From the NCBI RefSeq assembly GCF_016863255.1, contig NZ_BOON01000002.1, positions 124,001-188,000 of the forward strand: a stretch of 64,000 bases of DNA. Reading direction: 5' to 3'. Positions 1 through 9,687 of this stretch are shown in pieces. The stretch comes from Planosporangium mesophilum. GTDB taxonomy: Bacteria; Actinomycetota; Actinomycetes; Mycobacteriales; Micromonosporaceae. A model generated the notes under the pieces. It did no database searches. It worked only from the letters and a program-made list of their open reading frames with translations, and was not told the origin of the DNA. The translations under genes and the position numbers were made by a program. Numbering within the stretch: position 1 is the first letter of the stretch; every line of letters begins with the position of its first letter.

Positions 1-1757
1 GCACACTGGGGCTTGCCGGCGTCGATCTTCTTGCCCTTGGAGTCGCGGATCTCCACGACCGGGGTGGGCCGGCAGTGCACGCCGTCGTTGGCGAGGGTCG
101 CGTACGCCCCGGCGAGATCGACCGGGGTGGTGGCCGAGACGCCCAGGGTGAACGCGCCCCACTGGTCCGCGCCCTGGGTCGCCATCTTCTGGTCGTTCTC
201 GGCGCGGAACTTGATGCCCAGGCGGGTCGCCACGTCCACCGCACGGTCCGCGCCGGCCCGCTCCTCCAGCGGCACGAAGAACGTGTTCACCGACTTGCCG
301 AAGCCGGTCCACATGTCGAACCGGCCCTGCTCGCTCTTGCTGGCGTTGCTCGGGCACCAGTTGTGGGTGCCGGGGCAGTTGGTCGAATCGGTGATGTACT
401 TCGACTTGTAGGTCGCCGGGGCGTCGATCGAGGTGTTGAGCGGCATGCCCTTTTCCAGCGCGGCGAGCATGGTGAACATCTTGAACGTCGAACCCGCCTG
501 GTAGCCGTGGACCTCGCCGCCACCGGACACGAGCGGGTTGGTGGTGTTCGGGAAGGTGCCCGGCCCCTGCTTCGCCTTGTCGGGGTTGGGCGCGTTGCCA
601 CTGACGTCGAGGCTGAAGTTGCGGTTGGTGGCCATCGCCAGCACCCGGCCCGTACCCGGCTCGACGGCGGTGAGCATCAGCGCCCGCCGGTCGGTGTTCT
701 TGATCTTCTCGTCGACGTTGCGCTTCATCGCCTGCTGGATGCCCATGTCGAGAGAGCTGATGATCGTGTACCCGCCGCTGCGCAGCCGGTTCTCCCGCTC
801 GAACGCGTCCGCGCCGAAGGCGGGCTCCTCCAGCCACCACCGGTACAGGTAGTCGCAGAAGAAGCCGGCGCCGAGGGCGGGGTACGGCACCGAGACGCAG
901 CCCTGCGACGGCCGCTGGTCGGTGATCTTCAGCGGCGTCTTGCGCGCCTCGTCGGCCTGCTGGGGCGTGACGTTGCGGGCCCTGACCATCTGGGCGAACA
1001 CGTGCTCGCGCCGCTTGAGGGCGGCCTCCCGCTTCTCCGGGTGGGCCGCGTCGGCCGGGTCGTACTCCGACGGCGCCTGCACCAGCCCGGCGAGCAGCGC
1101 CGCCTCCGGCAGCGTGAGGTCCTTGGGGTCCTTGCCGAAGTACACGTGGCTGGCCGCGTAGATGCCCCAGGCACCGTGCCCGAACGGCGCGATGTTCAGG
1201 TAGCGCTCGAGGATCTGCTGCTTGGTGAGCTTCTCCTCCAGCGCCATGGCGAGCTTCATCTCGCGGATCTTGCGGGTCTTGGTCTTCTCGCTCGCCGCGA
1301 CGACGTCCTCGGGGCTCTTCGCCGAGTAGATCGCGCTCTGGCGCACGTACTGCATGGTCAGGGTGGAGGCACCCTGGCTTTCGCCCCCGTTGTTGGCCAC
1401 CAGCGCCCGCGCCACGCCCTTGAGGTCCACCCCGTTGTGCTGGAAGAAGCGGGTGTCCTCAGAGGCCACGATGGCCTGCTGCATCACCGGGGCCACCTCG
1501 GAGAGCGGCACGTCGCGGCGGTTCTCGTCGTAGAGCATCGCCAGCAGCGTCTTGCCGTCGGCCGCGTAGACGAACGAGCTCTGCGGGGAGGGCACCGACG
1601 TGAAGTCGCTGGGAAGGTTGTCGAACGCGTCGACACCGGCCGTCGTCAGTGCGCCGGTCATCGCGGCGGCCGGAAGCGCCGCCGCCGCCACGACCAAGCC
1701 CGCGATCACCCCGCACCCGAGCAGCGTCAGCATCTTCCTCAGCGTGCGCTCGCGCAT
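1..1757 (-). CDS. Class A penicillin-binding protein (transglycosylase/transpeptidase), C-terminus cut by window edge
   Basis: Bifunctional peptidoglycan synthase: a membrane-anchored enzyme that polymerises glycan strands and cross-links stem peptides outside the membrane. The ATG at 1757 is followed by a hydrophobic anchor (about residues 7-33). The glycosyltransferase family 51 signature EDTRFFQHNGVD lies at about residues 98-109. The transpeptidase domain shows the catalytic STFK tetrad (S423, K426) and the SVN triad (S489-N491). The third motif (KTG) would fall beyond base 1, so about 585 residues are visible and the C-terminus is missing. Upstream of the start lie the inverted repeats that separate it from ffh on the same strand. 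Function is assigned from motifs; whether it corresponds to PonA1 or PonA2 cannot be decided from this fragment. Confidence 0.93.
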   Translation of the reverse strand, partial: MRERTLRKMLTLLGCGVIAGLVVAAAALPAAAMTGALTTAGVDAFDNLPSDFTSVPSPQSSFVYAADGKTLLAMLYDENRRDVPLSEVAPVMQQAIVASEDTRFFQHNGVDLKGVARALVANNGGESQGASTLTMQYVRQSAIYSAKSPEDVVAASEKTKTRKIREMKLAMALEEKLTKQQILERYLNIAPFGHGAWGIYAASHVYFGKDPKDLTLPEAALLAGLVQAPSEYDPADAAHPEKREAALKRREHVFAQMVRARNVTPQQADEARKTPLKITDQRPSQGCVSVPYPALGAGFFCDYLYRWWLEEPAFGADAFERENRLRSGGYTIISSLDMGIQQAMKRNVDEKIKNTDRRALMLTAVEPGTGRVLAMATNRNFSLDVSGNAPNPDKAKQGPGTFPNTTNPLVSGGGEVHGYQAGSTFKMFTMLAALEKGMPLNTSIDAPATYKSKYITDSTNCPGTHNWCPSNASKSEQGRFDMWTGFGKSVNTFFVPLEERAGADRAVDVATRLGIKFRAENDQKMATQGADQWGAFTLGVSATTPVDLAGAYATLANDGVHCRPTPVVEIRDSKGKKIDAGKPQC

Positions 1758-1938
1758 GCACCGCCCCCAAATAGGCACAACCCTGCGGTCGCCCGTGATT
1801 GGGCGCCCCGCTCACTAGACGCCGTACCCGCCGTGCCGCGTTACGGCTCACATCGAAGCTGTTGTCTGCGTCACAGTGACAGCCAACGCTGCCGATGATT
1901 ATCGCGTACCCGGCCGATTCCGGCGCGCCCGGTACCCG

Positions 1939-2005
1939 CCCTTCCCATGATCGCGGTGACTTTCCGCGTTCTGGTACGGAAGAGTCTCCGTGATCATGGG
2001 AAGGG
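1939..2005. repeat. Long inverted repeat with two internal hairpins (three-way-junction shape)
   Basis: Perfect 14-base arms at 1939-1952 and 1992-2005 (CCCTTCCCATGATC and its complement) enclose 39 bases. Inside, two small hairpins can form: GCGG/CCGC at 1953-1956 and 1964-1967, and CGGA/TCCG at 1977-1980 and 1987-1990. The whole could fold as a closing stem with two side arms. It lies downstream of ffh and upstream of the PBP gene, both on the minus strand. It may be a terminator, a repetitive extragenic palindrome or a structured leader; which one is not shown by the sequence. Confidence 0.6.
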
Positions 2006-2006
2006 T

Positions 2007-2040
2007 CCGGGCCCGCAGCGACGACGCGCCGCGGGCCCGG
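2007..2040 (-). terminator. Probable ffh terminator hairpin
   Basis: A perfect 10-base GC stem (2007-2016 with 2031-2040, CCGGGCCCGC and its complement) and a 14-base loop begin 16 bases past the ffh stop codon. There is no T-tract, which is usual for actinobacterial hairpin terminators. Confidence 0.6.
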
Positions 2041-2056
2041 AGAACGTCAGGTATGA

Positions 2057-3598
2057 CTACTTGTCGCGCTTGGTGAACTTGGAGAAGTCGAGCTTCGGGG
2101 GCTTGAAGCCGTCGGCTCCCCCGGCGTTCGGATCCAGGGCGTTCGGGTCCAGTCCCGGCGGAAGCGCCGGCATCCCGGGGAAGCCACCCGGCAGCCCGGC
2201 CGGCATGCCGCCGCGGGGGCGGCCGCCGCCCTTGGTGCCCTTGCGCTTGTTCTTGGGCGACTTGGTCGCCTTGCGCCGACCCCCGGGCAGGCCCATCATG
2301 CCGCCCATCTGCTTCATCATCTTCTGCGCCTCGGTGAAGCGATTCAGCAGCTGGTTGACCTCCATGACGGTCACGCCGGAGCCGTTGGCGATGCGCAGCC
2401 GCCGCGACCCGTTGATGACCTTCGGGTTCTCCCGCTCACCGGGGGTCATGGAGCGGATGATCGCGGTGATGCGGTCGAAGTGCTTGTCGTCCACCTCGGC
2501 GAGCTGGTCTTTCATCTGCCCCATGCCGGGCATCATCGACAGGATGTTGGCGATCGGCCCCATCCGGCGTACCGCGATGATCTGCTCCAGGAAGTCCTCG
2601 AGCGTGAACTGCTGACCGCCCATCAGCTTGGCGGTCATCCGCTCCTTCTGCTCGTCCTCGAACGCCAGCTCGGCCTGCTCGATGAGGGTGAGCACGTCGC
2701 CCATGCCGAGGATGCGGGACGCCATCCGGTCGGGGTGGAAGGCGTCGAAGTCCTCCAACTTCTCACCGGTGGAGGCGAACAGGATCGGCTGACCGGTCAC
2801 GTGGCGCACCGAGAGCGCCGCACCGCCGCGGGCGTCGCCGTCGAGCTTGGAGAGCACCACGCCGCTGATGCCGACACCGTCGCGGAACGCCTCGGCGGTG
2901 GCGACCGCGTCCTGACCGACCATCGCGTCGATGACGAACAGGACCTCGTCCGGGTTGACCGCGTCGCGGATCGCGGCGGCCTGCGCCATCATCTCGGTGT
3001 CGATACCGAGCCGGCCGGCCGTGTCGACGATCACGATGTCGCGCATGTGGCGCCGGGCGTGCTCGATCGCGTCCCGGGCCACCGCCACCGGGTCGCCCAC
3101 GCCGTTGCCGGGCTCCGGGGCGAAGACCTCGACGCCCGCCCTGCCGCCCAGTACCTGAAGCTGGTTGACGGCGTTGGGGCGCTGGAGGTCGGCGGCGACG
3201 AGCATCGGCTGGTGCCCCTGCGCCTTGAGGTGGCGGGCGAGCTTGCCGGCCAGGGTCGTCTTACCCGAGCCCTGCAGACCCGCCAGCATGATCACGCTCG
3301 GCGGCTGCTTGGCGAACTGGAGCCGGCGACTCTCGCCACCGAGGACCTGTACCAGCTCCTCGTGCACGATCTTGATGACCTGCTGCGCCGGGTTGAGGGC
3401 CTGAGAGACCTCGACGCCGCGGGCCCGCTCCTTCAGCCGGGCGATGAACGCCTTGACCACGGGCAGCGCAACGTCGGCCTCCAGCAGCGCGAGGCGGATC
3501 TCGCGCGCGGTGGCGTCGATGTCGGCGTCGGTGAGCCGCCCCTTGCTTCGCAGCTTGGAGAAGATCCCGGAGAGCCGATCGCTAAGCGTGTCAAACAC
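2057..3598 (-). CDS. ffh: Signal recognition particle protein Ffh (SRP54)
   Basis: GTPase of the signal recognition particle, which with 4.5S RNA binds signal sequences of nascent membrane proteins and docks on FtsY. From a GTG at 3598 (AGGGA-type ribosome-binding site) it is 513 residues. It starts FDTLSDRLSGIFSKLRSKG, the N domain. The G domain has the P-loop GLQGSGKTT (about residue 106), DTAGRL and the KLDGDARGG region. The C-terminal M domain is methionine-rich and ends in a Gly/Pro/Met-rich tail. The reading frame stays open far upstream, but homology begins at this GTG. Its receptor gene ftsY lies about 6 kb away on the same strand, with the nitrogen genes between, as in mycobacteria. 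Confidence 0.97.
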   Translation of the reverse strand: MFDTLSDRLSGIFSKLRSKGRLTDADIDATAREIRLALLEADVALPVVKAFIARLKERARGVEVSQALNPAQQVIKIVHEELVQVLGGESRRLQFAKQPPSVIMLAGLQGSGKTTLAGKLARHLKAQGHQPMLVAADLQRPNAVNQLQVLGGRAGVEVFAPEPGNGVGDPVAVARDAIEHARRHMRDIVIVDTAGRLGIDTEMMAQAAAIRDAVNPDEVLFVIDAMVGQDAVATAEAFRDGVGISGVVLSKLDGDARGGAALSVRHVTGQPILFASTGEKLEDFDAFHPDRMASRILGMGDVLTLIEQAELAFEDEQKERMTAKLMGGQQFTLEDFLEQIIAVRRMGPIANILSMMPGMGQMKDQLAEVDDKHFDRITAIIRSMTPGERENPKVINGSRRLRIANGSGVTVMEVNQLLNRFTEAQKMMKQMGGMMGLPGGRRKATKSPKNKRKGTKGGGRPRGGMPAGLPGGFPGMPALPPGLDPNALDPNAGGADGFKPPKLDFSKFTKRDK

Positions 3599-3716
3599 GG
3601 CGCTACATCCCTGAATGTCGGATTTATCGCTGGTACTGGAGCAACCGCTCCGAGGCAAGGGTATAGGGCCGGAGCGCCCTACCGAGTGGTCGCCCGCACG
3701 GGGCCGTGTCGTCGCG

Positions 3717-6023
3717 TCACCGCGGCGGTGCGACGGCCCGGAGCACGGCGGCCTCGACCGCCGACCGCGACGCCGCATCGTCCCACCGACCGACCAGGTA
3801 GAACGCGTCCACGACGTCGCCACCAAGGGTCGAGATCCGCGCCGAGCGTACCCGCGCACCCGCCCCGGCGAGCGCGCTCGCGACCCGGTGCAGCAGGCCC
3901 GGCGAGTCCGCGGCGCGCAGTTCGAGGACGGCCGCGCCGGTGGCCGGCTGCCAGACGACGCGGGGATCGGCGGCGCCCGCCGGCCGGCGGGCCGACCGCT
4001 CCCGCGCCGCGAGCCGTGCCGCCACGTCCAGCTCGCCGGTCGCGGCCCGGCGCAGGTCCGCGGCGAGCGCCTCCACGTCCGGCGCGCCGCCGTAGCGCGG
4101 CTGCACCGCACAGACCACCCGGGCAACACCCGCTCCGGTGGCGACGTCGGCGGCGACCACGTCCAGTCGGTGCAGCGACAGGCACCCGGCCACCGCCGCC
4201 AGCAGCCCGGCGCTGTCGGTCGCGGTCACCGCGACCCGGTCCCGCCCGACCCGTACCGACGGGAGCGGGCCGATCGCGACCGGCGCGGCGGTGACGGGCA
4301 GCCCGGGTACCCGGCCCGTGTCCAGCGCGTGCGCGGCCCGGTCGACCAGCTCCGCGACGAGCCGCCCCTTCCACGCCGACCAGGCGGTCGGGCCGGTGGC
4401 GGCGGCGTCCGCCCGGACCAGCGCGTACAGCAGGGAGAGCGTGTCCAGGTCGCCCACCGCGCCGGCCACCGCCCGTACGGTCACCGGGTCCGCCAGATCG
4501 CGCCGGGTCGCGGTGTCGGGCAGCAGCAGGTGCAGCCGTACCACCCGTTCGACCACCGCCGCGTCGGCCGGGGCCAGCCCGATGCGGGTGGCGGCCGCGG
4601 CGGCCACGGACGCACCCACCACGCTGTGGTCGCCGGGCAGCCCCTTCCCGACGTCGTGCAGCAGCGCGGACAGCATCAGCAGGTCCGGCCGGGACACCTC
4701 GCGGGCGTACGAGGCGGCCATCCGGGCGGTCTCGACCAGATGCCGGTCGACCGTGAACCGGTGGACCGGGTTGTGCTGGGGCAGGCTGCGTACCCGCGCC
4801 CACTCCGGCAGCCAGGCCGTGACCAGCCCGTACCGGTCACACGCCTCCCAGGTCGGCACCAGCGGGTCGCCGGCGCCCAGCAGCGTCAGCAGGGCGTCGC
4901 GGGCCGGCGCCGGCCAAGGGGTCGGCAGCGGCGTGGAGAACTCCGCCAGCCATTCGAGGGTGGGCCGGGCCACCGGCAGCCGGGCCCGGGCGGCCGCGGC
5001 GGCCACCCGCAGGGCCAGGCTCGGGTCGGGCCGGGGCGTGATCGCCGCCCGGGCGAGCACCGCCTCACCGTTCTGCTCGACGACGTCGCGGGCGATCGGA
5101 CTGCGCGGGGCGGCGGTGGACCACCGGGTCGATCCGCTCCACGGGGTGGAGCCGCCCCAGCGGGTGGCGCCACCCCGCCGGGTGTGCCCGCTCCGCCGCC
5201 AGCCGTCCACGGCCCGCCAGGCGTCGTCGGCGGCGTACGCGATGGTGCGGGCCGCGTCGGTCACCCGCCGGAGCACGTCGTCGGGGCCGCCGAGGTCGAG
5301 CAGGCGGGCGACCTCGGCCCGCTCCTGGGCGAGCATCCGGTCCATCTGCCGACCGGTCACGGTGTGCAGCGCGTCGCGGACGTCGAGCAGCCACCGCTGC
5401 GCCGCCCGGACCGCCGGCCGGGTCGCGTCCGCCACCCCGGCGTACCCGATGCCGCGCAGCACCCCGACGTCCCGCAGCCCACCGCGGGCCTCCTTGACGT
5501 CGCCCTCCAGCAGGAACGCCAGCTCGCCGTGGGCCGCCCAGCGCCGCTCGGACAGCTCCCGCAGTCGCGGCAGTGCGCGCGCCGCATCGCGCCGCCAATG
5601 CGCCGTGACCCGCTCACGCAGCCGCGCGACCAGCCGATCGTCACCGGCGATCAGCCGCGCGTCCAGCAGGCCCAGCGCGGCCTTGACATCGGTACCGGCG
5701 ACCTCGACCGCCTCGTCGACCGTGCGTACCGAGTGGTCCAGCGACAGCTTCGCGTCCCAGATCGGGTACCACAACTTCTCGGCGACCCCGTCGATCCCGG
5801 CGCCGCCGCCATGGAGCAGGACGAGGTCGAGATCGCCGTGCGGCGCGCACTCCCGACGGGCGAGGCCGCCGACGGCCACCAGCGCCAGCGTGCCGGCGTC
5901 CGGGTTGTCGGCGTCCGGCAGCAGCGTGGCGAGCCAGGCGTCGAGCGCGTCGGCGCGGGCGGCGCGGGCGGCGGCGCCGACGCCGGCGGGCACCTCCACG
6001 GTGCCCGCCGGCATCATCGTCAT
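3717..6023 (-). CDS. glnD: [Protein-PII] nucleotidyltransferase GlnD
   Basis: Bifunctional enzyme that modifies and de-modifies the PII protein according to glutamine level. At 768 residues it is slightly short for the family. The nucleotidyltransferase motif is at residues 52-67 (GG-x10-D64-L-D66). An HD phosphohydrolase core with LLHDVGKGLPGDHS is near residues 450-470, and two ACT glutamine-sensing domains lie at the C-terminus (around residues 595-670 and 690-765). It starts 37 bases after glnB and is probably co-transcribed with amtB-glnB. In Streptomyces and Corynebacterium the homologue adenylylates rather than uridylylates PII, so adenylyltransferase activity is the better guess here. 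In-frame ATGs at 6017 and 6014 are equally possible starts, and AAGG is better spaced for 6017. Confidence 0.93.
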   Translation of the reverse strand: MTMMPAGTVEVPAGVGAAARAARADALDAWLATLLPDADNPDAGTLALVAVGGLARRECAPHGDLDLVLLHGGGAGIDGVAEKLWYPIWDAKLSLDHSVRTVDEAVEVAGTDVKAALGLLDARLIAGDDRLVARLRERVTAHWRRDAARALPRLRELSERRWAAHGELAFLLEGDVKEARGGLRDVGVLRGIGYAGVADATRPAVRAAQRWLLDVRDALHTVTGRQMDRMLAQERAEVARLLDLGGPDDVLRRVTDAARTIAYAADDAWRAVDGWRRSGHTRRGGATRWGGSTPWSGSTRWSTAAPRSPIARDVVEQNGEAVLARAAITPRPDPSLALRVAAAAARARLPVARPTLEWLAEFSTPLPTPWPAPARDALLTLLGAGDPLVPTWEACDRYGLVTAWLPEWARVRSLPQHNPVHRFTVDRHLVETARMAASYAREVSRPDLLMLSALLHDVGKGLPGDHSVVGASVAAAAATRIGLAPADAAVVERVVRLHLLLPDTATRRDLADPVTVRAVAGAVGDLDTLSLLYALVRADAAATGPTAWSAWKGRLVAELVDRAAHALDTGRVPGLPVTAAPVAIGPLPSVRVGRDRVAVTATDSAGLLAAVAGCLSLHRLDVVAADVATGAGVARVVCAVQPRYGGAPDVEALAADLRRAATGELDVAARLAARERSARRPAGAADPRVVWQPATGAAVLELRAADSPGLLHRVASALAGAGARVRSARISTLGGDVVDAFYLVGRWDDAASRSAVEAAVLRAVAPPR

Positions 6024-6060
6024 CGCCTTCCCGATCTCCGTTGCAGGGCTTCCACGCCGC

Positions 6061-6423
<363 letters not shown>

Positions 6424-7806
6424 TTAACCGGCGACCTTCTCGGTGACCTGCTCCGTCTTGGGTTTGTCAGGCCCCGGACCGACCTCGTCCGGGCCCGGCT
6501 TCGTCGCGCCCACCCCCGCCAGGGCGAAGGCGCCGCCCGAGCCGCTGGTCGGCGCGAAGTCGTACGCGCTCTCCGCGTGCTCCGCGGTGTCCAGGCCCTC
6601 GACCTCGTCCTCGGCGCTGACCCGGATCCCCACGGTCTTCTTGATCACCCATGCGATCAGGTACGCCATGACGAAGGAGTACACGCCGACCGCCACGACC
6701 GCGAGCGCCTGCCGGCCCAGCTGCGCGAACCCGCCCCCGTAGAGCAGGCCCGCCACGCCACCGGTACCGGGGATGAACGGGGCCGCGAGCAGGCCGATCA
6801 GCAGGGCGCCGGTCGCACCGCCGACCAGGTGGACCCCCACCACGTCCAGGGCGTCGTCGAAGCCGAACCGGTACTTGAGCCCCACGGCCAGGGCACACAC
6901 CGCGCCGGCGATCAGGCCGAGCGCGATCGCGCCGAGCGGCTCGATCGTGGCGCACGCCGGGGTGATGGCGACCAGGCCGGCCACCGCGCCCGAGGCCCCG
7001 CCGAGTGTGGTCGGCTTGCCGTCGCGCAGCCACTCCACGATGATCCAGCCGAGCAGCGCGGCACCGGTCGCCACCTGCGTGTTGACGAAAGCGATGGCGG
7101 CGAGGCCGTTGGCGGCGAGCGCCGACCCGGCGTTGAAGCCGAACCAGCCGAACCACAGCAGGCCCGCGCCGAGCAGCACCATCGGCAGGTTGTGGGGCTT
7201 GAACTTCTCCTTCGGCCAGCCGACCCGCTTGCCGAGGACGAGCGCGAGCGCCAGCCCCGCGGCACCGGCGTTGACGTGCACCGCGGTACCGCCGGCGAAG
7301 TCGAACGCCTTGAGGCCGTCTGCGATCCAGCCGCCGTTGCCGGCGTCGAAGAAGAACACCCAGTGGGCGACGGGGAAGTAGACGACGGTCGTCCACACCG
7401 CCACGAAGATCAGCCACGACCGGAACTTGATCCGGTCCGCGACCGCGCCGCTGATCAGCGCCGGCGTGATGATCGCGAACATGAGCTGGAACGACGAGAA
7501 CGCGAGGACCGGGATCTTGTCGCCCTCGGCGCCGGTCAGCGCCTCGAACGTGCCCCGCAGGCCGTACGCGTCGGAGCCGCCGATCAATCCGTGGAAGTTG
7601 TCCGTGGTGAAGGCGAGACTGTAGCCGTACGCCACCCACAGCACGCTGACCACCGCGATGGTCGCGAAGTTCATCATGAGCATATTGAGCACGCTCTTGC
7701 TCCGCCCCATGCCGCCGTAGAACAGGGCCAGGCCCGGCGTCATGAGCAGTACCAGCGCGCTCGAAGCGAGCACCCAGGCGGTGTCGCCGTAGTTTATCGG
7801 CGGCAC
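6424..7806 (-). CDS. amtB: Ammonium transporter AmtB
   Basis: Inner-membrane trimeric ammonium channel of the Amt/Rh family. From a GTG at 7806 behind AGGAGG (only about 4 bases of spacing) the protein is 460 residues and begins PPINYGDTAWVLASSALVLLMTPGLA. About eleven hydrophobic helices follow, with Amt signatures such as FYGGMGRSKSVLNMLMMNF and the FDFAGGTAVHVNAG segment carrying the pore histidine. The cytoplasmic tail is Gly/Asp/Lys-rich. It heads the amtB-glnB-glnD operon and is preceded by a GlnR-like operator at 7923-7959, so induction under nitrogen limitation is expected. Confidence 0.96.
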   Translation of the reverse strand: MPPINYGDTAWVLASSALVLLMTPGLALFYGGMGRSKSVLNMLMMNFATIAVVSVLWVAYGYSLAFTTDNFHGLIGGSDAYGLRGTFEALTGAEGDKIPVLAFSSFQLMFAIITPALISGAVADRIKFRSWLIFVAVWTTVVYFPVAHWVFFFDAGNGGWIADGLKAFDFAGGTAVHVNAGAAGLALALVLGKRVGWPKEKFKPHNLPMVLLGAGLLWFGWFGFNAGSALAANGLAAIAFVNTQVATGAALLGWIIVEWLRDGKPTTLGGASGAVAGLVAITPACATIEPLGAIALGLIAGAVCALAVGLKYRFGFDDALDVVGVHLVGGATGALLIGLLAAPFIPGTGGVAGLLYGGGFAQLGRQALAVVAVGVYSFVMAYLIAWVIKKTVGIRVSAEDEVEGLDTAEHAESAYDFAPTSGSGGAFALAGVGATKPGPDEVGPGPDKPKTEQVTEKVAG

Positions 7807-7922
7807 GCGGCCTCCTCTCGGTTCGTGTTCCTGTCTCCCGGGTGACCTGGGCGGCTCTGCCCACCGGCTACCGGATGCGGGAAAGAATCGCGAACCGCTG
7901 TTTCGAGGATCGACGTTCTCCG

Positions 7923-7959
7923 GTTTCGACCGCGTGACCGTCTGTTTCCAACGTGTGAA
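7923..7959 (-). promoter_or_regulatory. Candidate GlnR operator upstream of amtB
   Basis: Read on the minus strand, the site is TTCAC-n6-GAAAC-n5-GTCAC-n6-GAAAC. It closely matches the actinomycete GlnR consensus gTnAc-n6-GaAAc-n6-GtnAC-n6-GAAAC, except that the central spacer is 5 rather than 6. It lies about 117 bases before the amtB start, the right place for activation of the operon. A further GTTTC half-site occurs at 7900-7904. Confidence 0.7.
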
Positions 7960-8024
7960 GAAAGCTGCACCCTCGTGAACCGTGGACACCTGGCGGCCCC
8001 GTGGACACCGCCAGCTGTCACGGT

Positions 8025-8711
8025 TCACTCCCAGAGCGCGGAGATCACGAGGACGAGGACGAGACAGGCGACGATCGCGACCACGGAGGCGACGGCGGCC
8101 GTGTTCCACCGGGAGGCGGCCGCGGGGGTCGGAGCCGGGGCGACGTCGGGCCCGGGCGAGGGCTGAGCGGGAGCGGTCGGGTACGGCGGCGGCGCCGGCC
8201 GGTACCGCGGCTGCTCCGTGGGGTACGGCGGCGGAGCCGCCCGGTACCCCCGCCCGGCCGACGGCGACCGGCCCCGCCGGCGCGGGCGTGGGGTGATGAA
8301 GGTCGGGCGGATCGGCCGCCCCGGGCCGACGGTCGCGCCCGGCGACTCCTCGGCCGGCGCGGTCACCGGCCCGGCGTCGGCCCACTGGCCGGCCGCCGAC
8401 GGTGCGGCCGGCTGCTCGGCCTCGGCCCGCGCGGCCGCTTGACCGGCGTCGGCCCGCGCGAAGACGATCCGCCTGGACTCCTCGTCGCGCAGGTCGTAGT
8501 AGCCGATCCGGCGCGGCGCGTCCAGCAGGAGGTCGGCGGCCGCGGTGATCAACTGGGTCCGGCGCAGGTCGCCGTTCGGCAGATCCGGGTGGTACCGGCG
8601 CAGCAGCCGCTTGCGGGCGGTGCGGACCTCGTCGTCGGAGGCGCCCCACGGCAGTTGGAGGATCTCGTACGGGTCATGCCCGTCGAGTTCGCCGAACGAG
8701 GGTTGGCTCAC
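8025..8711 (-). CDS. Tail-anchored J-domain (DnaJ-like) protein
   Basis: From a GTG at 8711 with GGAGGGAGG nine bases upstream the protein is 228 residues. An N-terminal J domain (about residues 10-75) carries the HPD tripeptide in RRYHPDLPNGD, the residues that stimulate DnaK-family ATPases. It is followed by a long Ala/Pro/Arg-rich linker and one C-terminal hydrophobic helix (about 205-226) ending in SALWE. No Gly/Phe or zinc-finger region is present, so it is not a general DnaJ but a specialised membrane-tethered co-chaperone by inference. It lies upstream of amtB on the same strand but about 220 bases away, beyond the GlnR-like site, so it is probably a separate unit. A start at 8759 is possible. 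Confidence 0.75.
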   Translation of the reverse strand: MSQPSFGELDGHDPYEILQLPWGASDDEVRTARKRLLRRYHPDLPNGDLRRTQLITAAADLLLDAPRRIGYYDLRDEESRRIVFARADAGQAAARAEAEQPAAPSAAGQWADAGPVTAPAEESPGATVGPGRPIRPTFITPRPRRRGRSPSAGRGYRAAPPPYPTEQPRYRPAPPPYPTAPAQPSPGPDVAPAPTPAAASRWNTAAVASVVAIVACLVLVLVISALWE

Positions 8712-8811
8712 GAGTGCCGGCCTCCCTCCCGTGGACGCCGCATCCATTGACGGCGGCACCCTATCTCAGCCGTCCGCCACGGCACACCGGCCGGGTCGAA
8801 CTGGGCGCGTA

Positions 8812-9600
8812 TCAGCGCAGGGCGTACTCCCACGCGTGCCGTTCGTAGTCCAGCAGCCGCAGGTCGCGTACTGGTCGGCGTAGGTGGCCCTTGTGCACGA
8901 TGCGCACGAACGCCGGCTCGCCGGCGGCCGCCATCCGCCGGATGCCCTCGATGTGGTCGACGATCCGCTTGCGGATCGTGCGTACCAGTCGCTGCCGGTC
9001 GCGCAGGGTCAGCCCGTACGCGTCGGCGAACAGCCGCAGCCGCCGCGGCCGGTCCGGCCGCTTCCAGCCCAGGGTGTACGAGTCGCGGTCGGAGAAGAGC
9101 GGCACCCAGGTCCACACGGCGTACGCGACGTCGTAGATCCGCGACCCCGGCGAGGAGAGGTCGAAGTCGATCAGGGCGAGGGTGCCGTCCGGCCGCCAGA
9201 TGACGTTGTGCGGCGCGGCGTCGTGGTGGCAGATCACCTCGGTGTCCGGCGGCGGCGGCCCGAACGAGCGCCACACGGCGCCCGGGGCCGGGCGGAACCC
9301 GTACTGCGCGTCGTGGAACATCCGCAGCATCGTCGCGACGGTGACCAGAGCCTCGTCGGTGACCCAGTGCGGGGCGAGCGGGTACTCCCCGCACTCCCCC
9401 TCGAGGTACGACAGCACCTCACGGCCGCGCTCGTCGAAGCCGAGGGCGCGCGGGGCGCCGGTGAAGCCGACGTACTCCAGGTGCCGCAGGAGGGCGTGTA
9501 CCGAGGGCGTCCAGGGCCCGACGTTGCGGCGCACGGTGGCGCCGACACGCACGACCGTCGAGGTGTTCCCGCCCAGAAGCGGGATCTCCTGTGATGTCAC
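8812..9600 (-). CDS. Aminoglycoside phosphotransferase (APH)-family kinase-like protein
   Basis: 262 residues from a GTG at 9600, chosen because GGAGGAG lies nine bases before it. ATGs at 9621 and 9639 lack this. The APH/choline-kinase fold signatures are the catalytic loop CHHDAAPHNVIW and the metal-binding segment LIDFDLSSPG. The substrate cannot be read from sequence. Members of this family phosphorylate aminoglycosides, choline, homoserine and other small molecules, and chromosomal copies in actinomycetes are often of unknown function. It is 87 bases downstream of ftsY on the same strand and may be co-transcribed. Confidence 0.75.
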   Translation of the reverse strand: MTSQEIPLLGGNTSTVVRVGATVRRNVGPWTPSVHALLRHLEYVGFTGAPRALGFDERGREVLSYLEGECGEYPLAPHWVTDEALVTVATMLRMFHDAQYGFRPAPGAVWRSFGPPPPDTEVICHHDAAPHNVIWRPDGTLALIDFDLSSPGSRIYDVAYAVWTWVPLFSDRDSYTLGWKRPDRPRRLRLFADAYGLTLRDRQRLVRTIRKRIVDHIEGIRRMAAAGEPAFVRIVHKGHLRRPVRDLRLLDYERHAWEYALR

Positions 9601-9687
9601 GGTCGGCGACTCCTCCGGCATTCTTCGCGTAGCGGCCATTGTTCGGACGGAACGGCGCACACGTCCACGCCGGTGCGCGCGGAGCAT

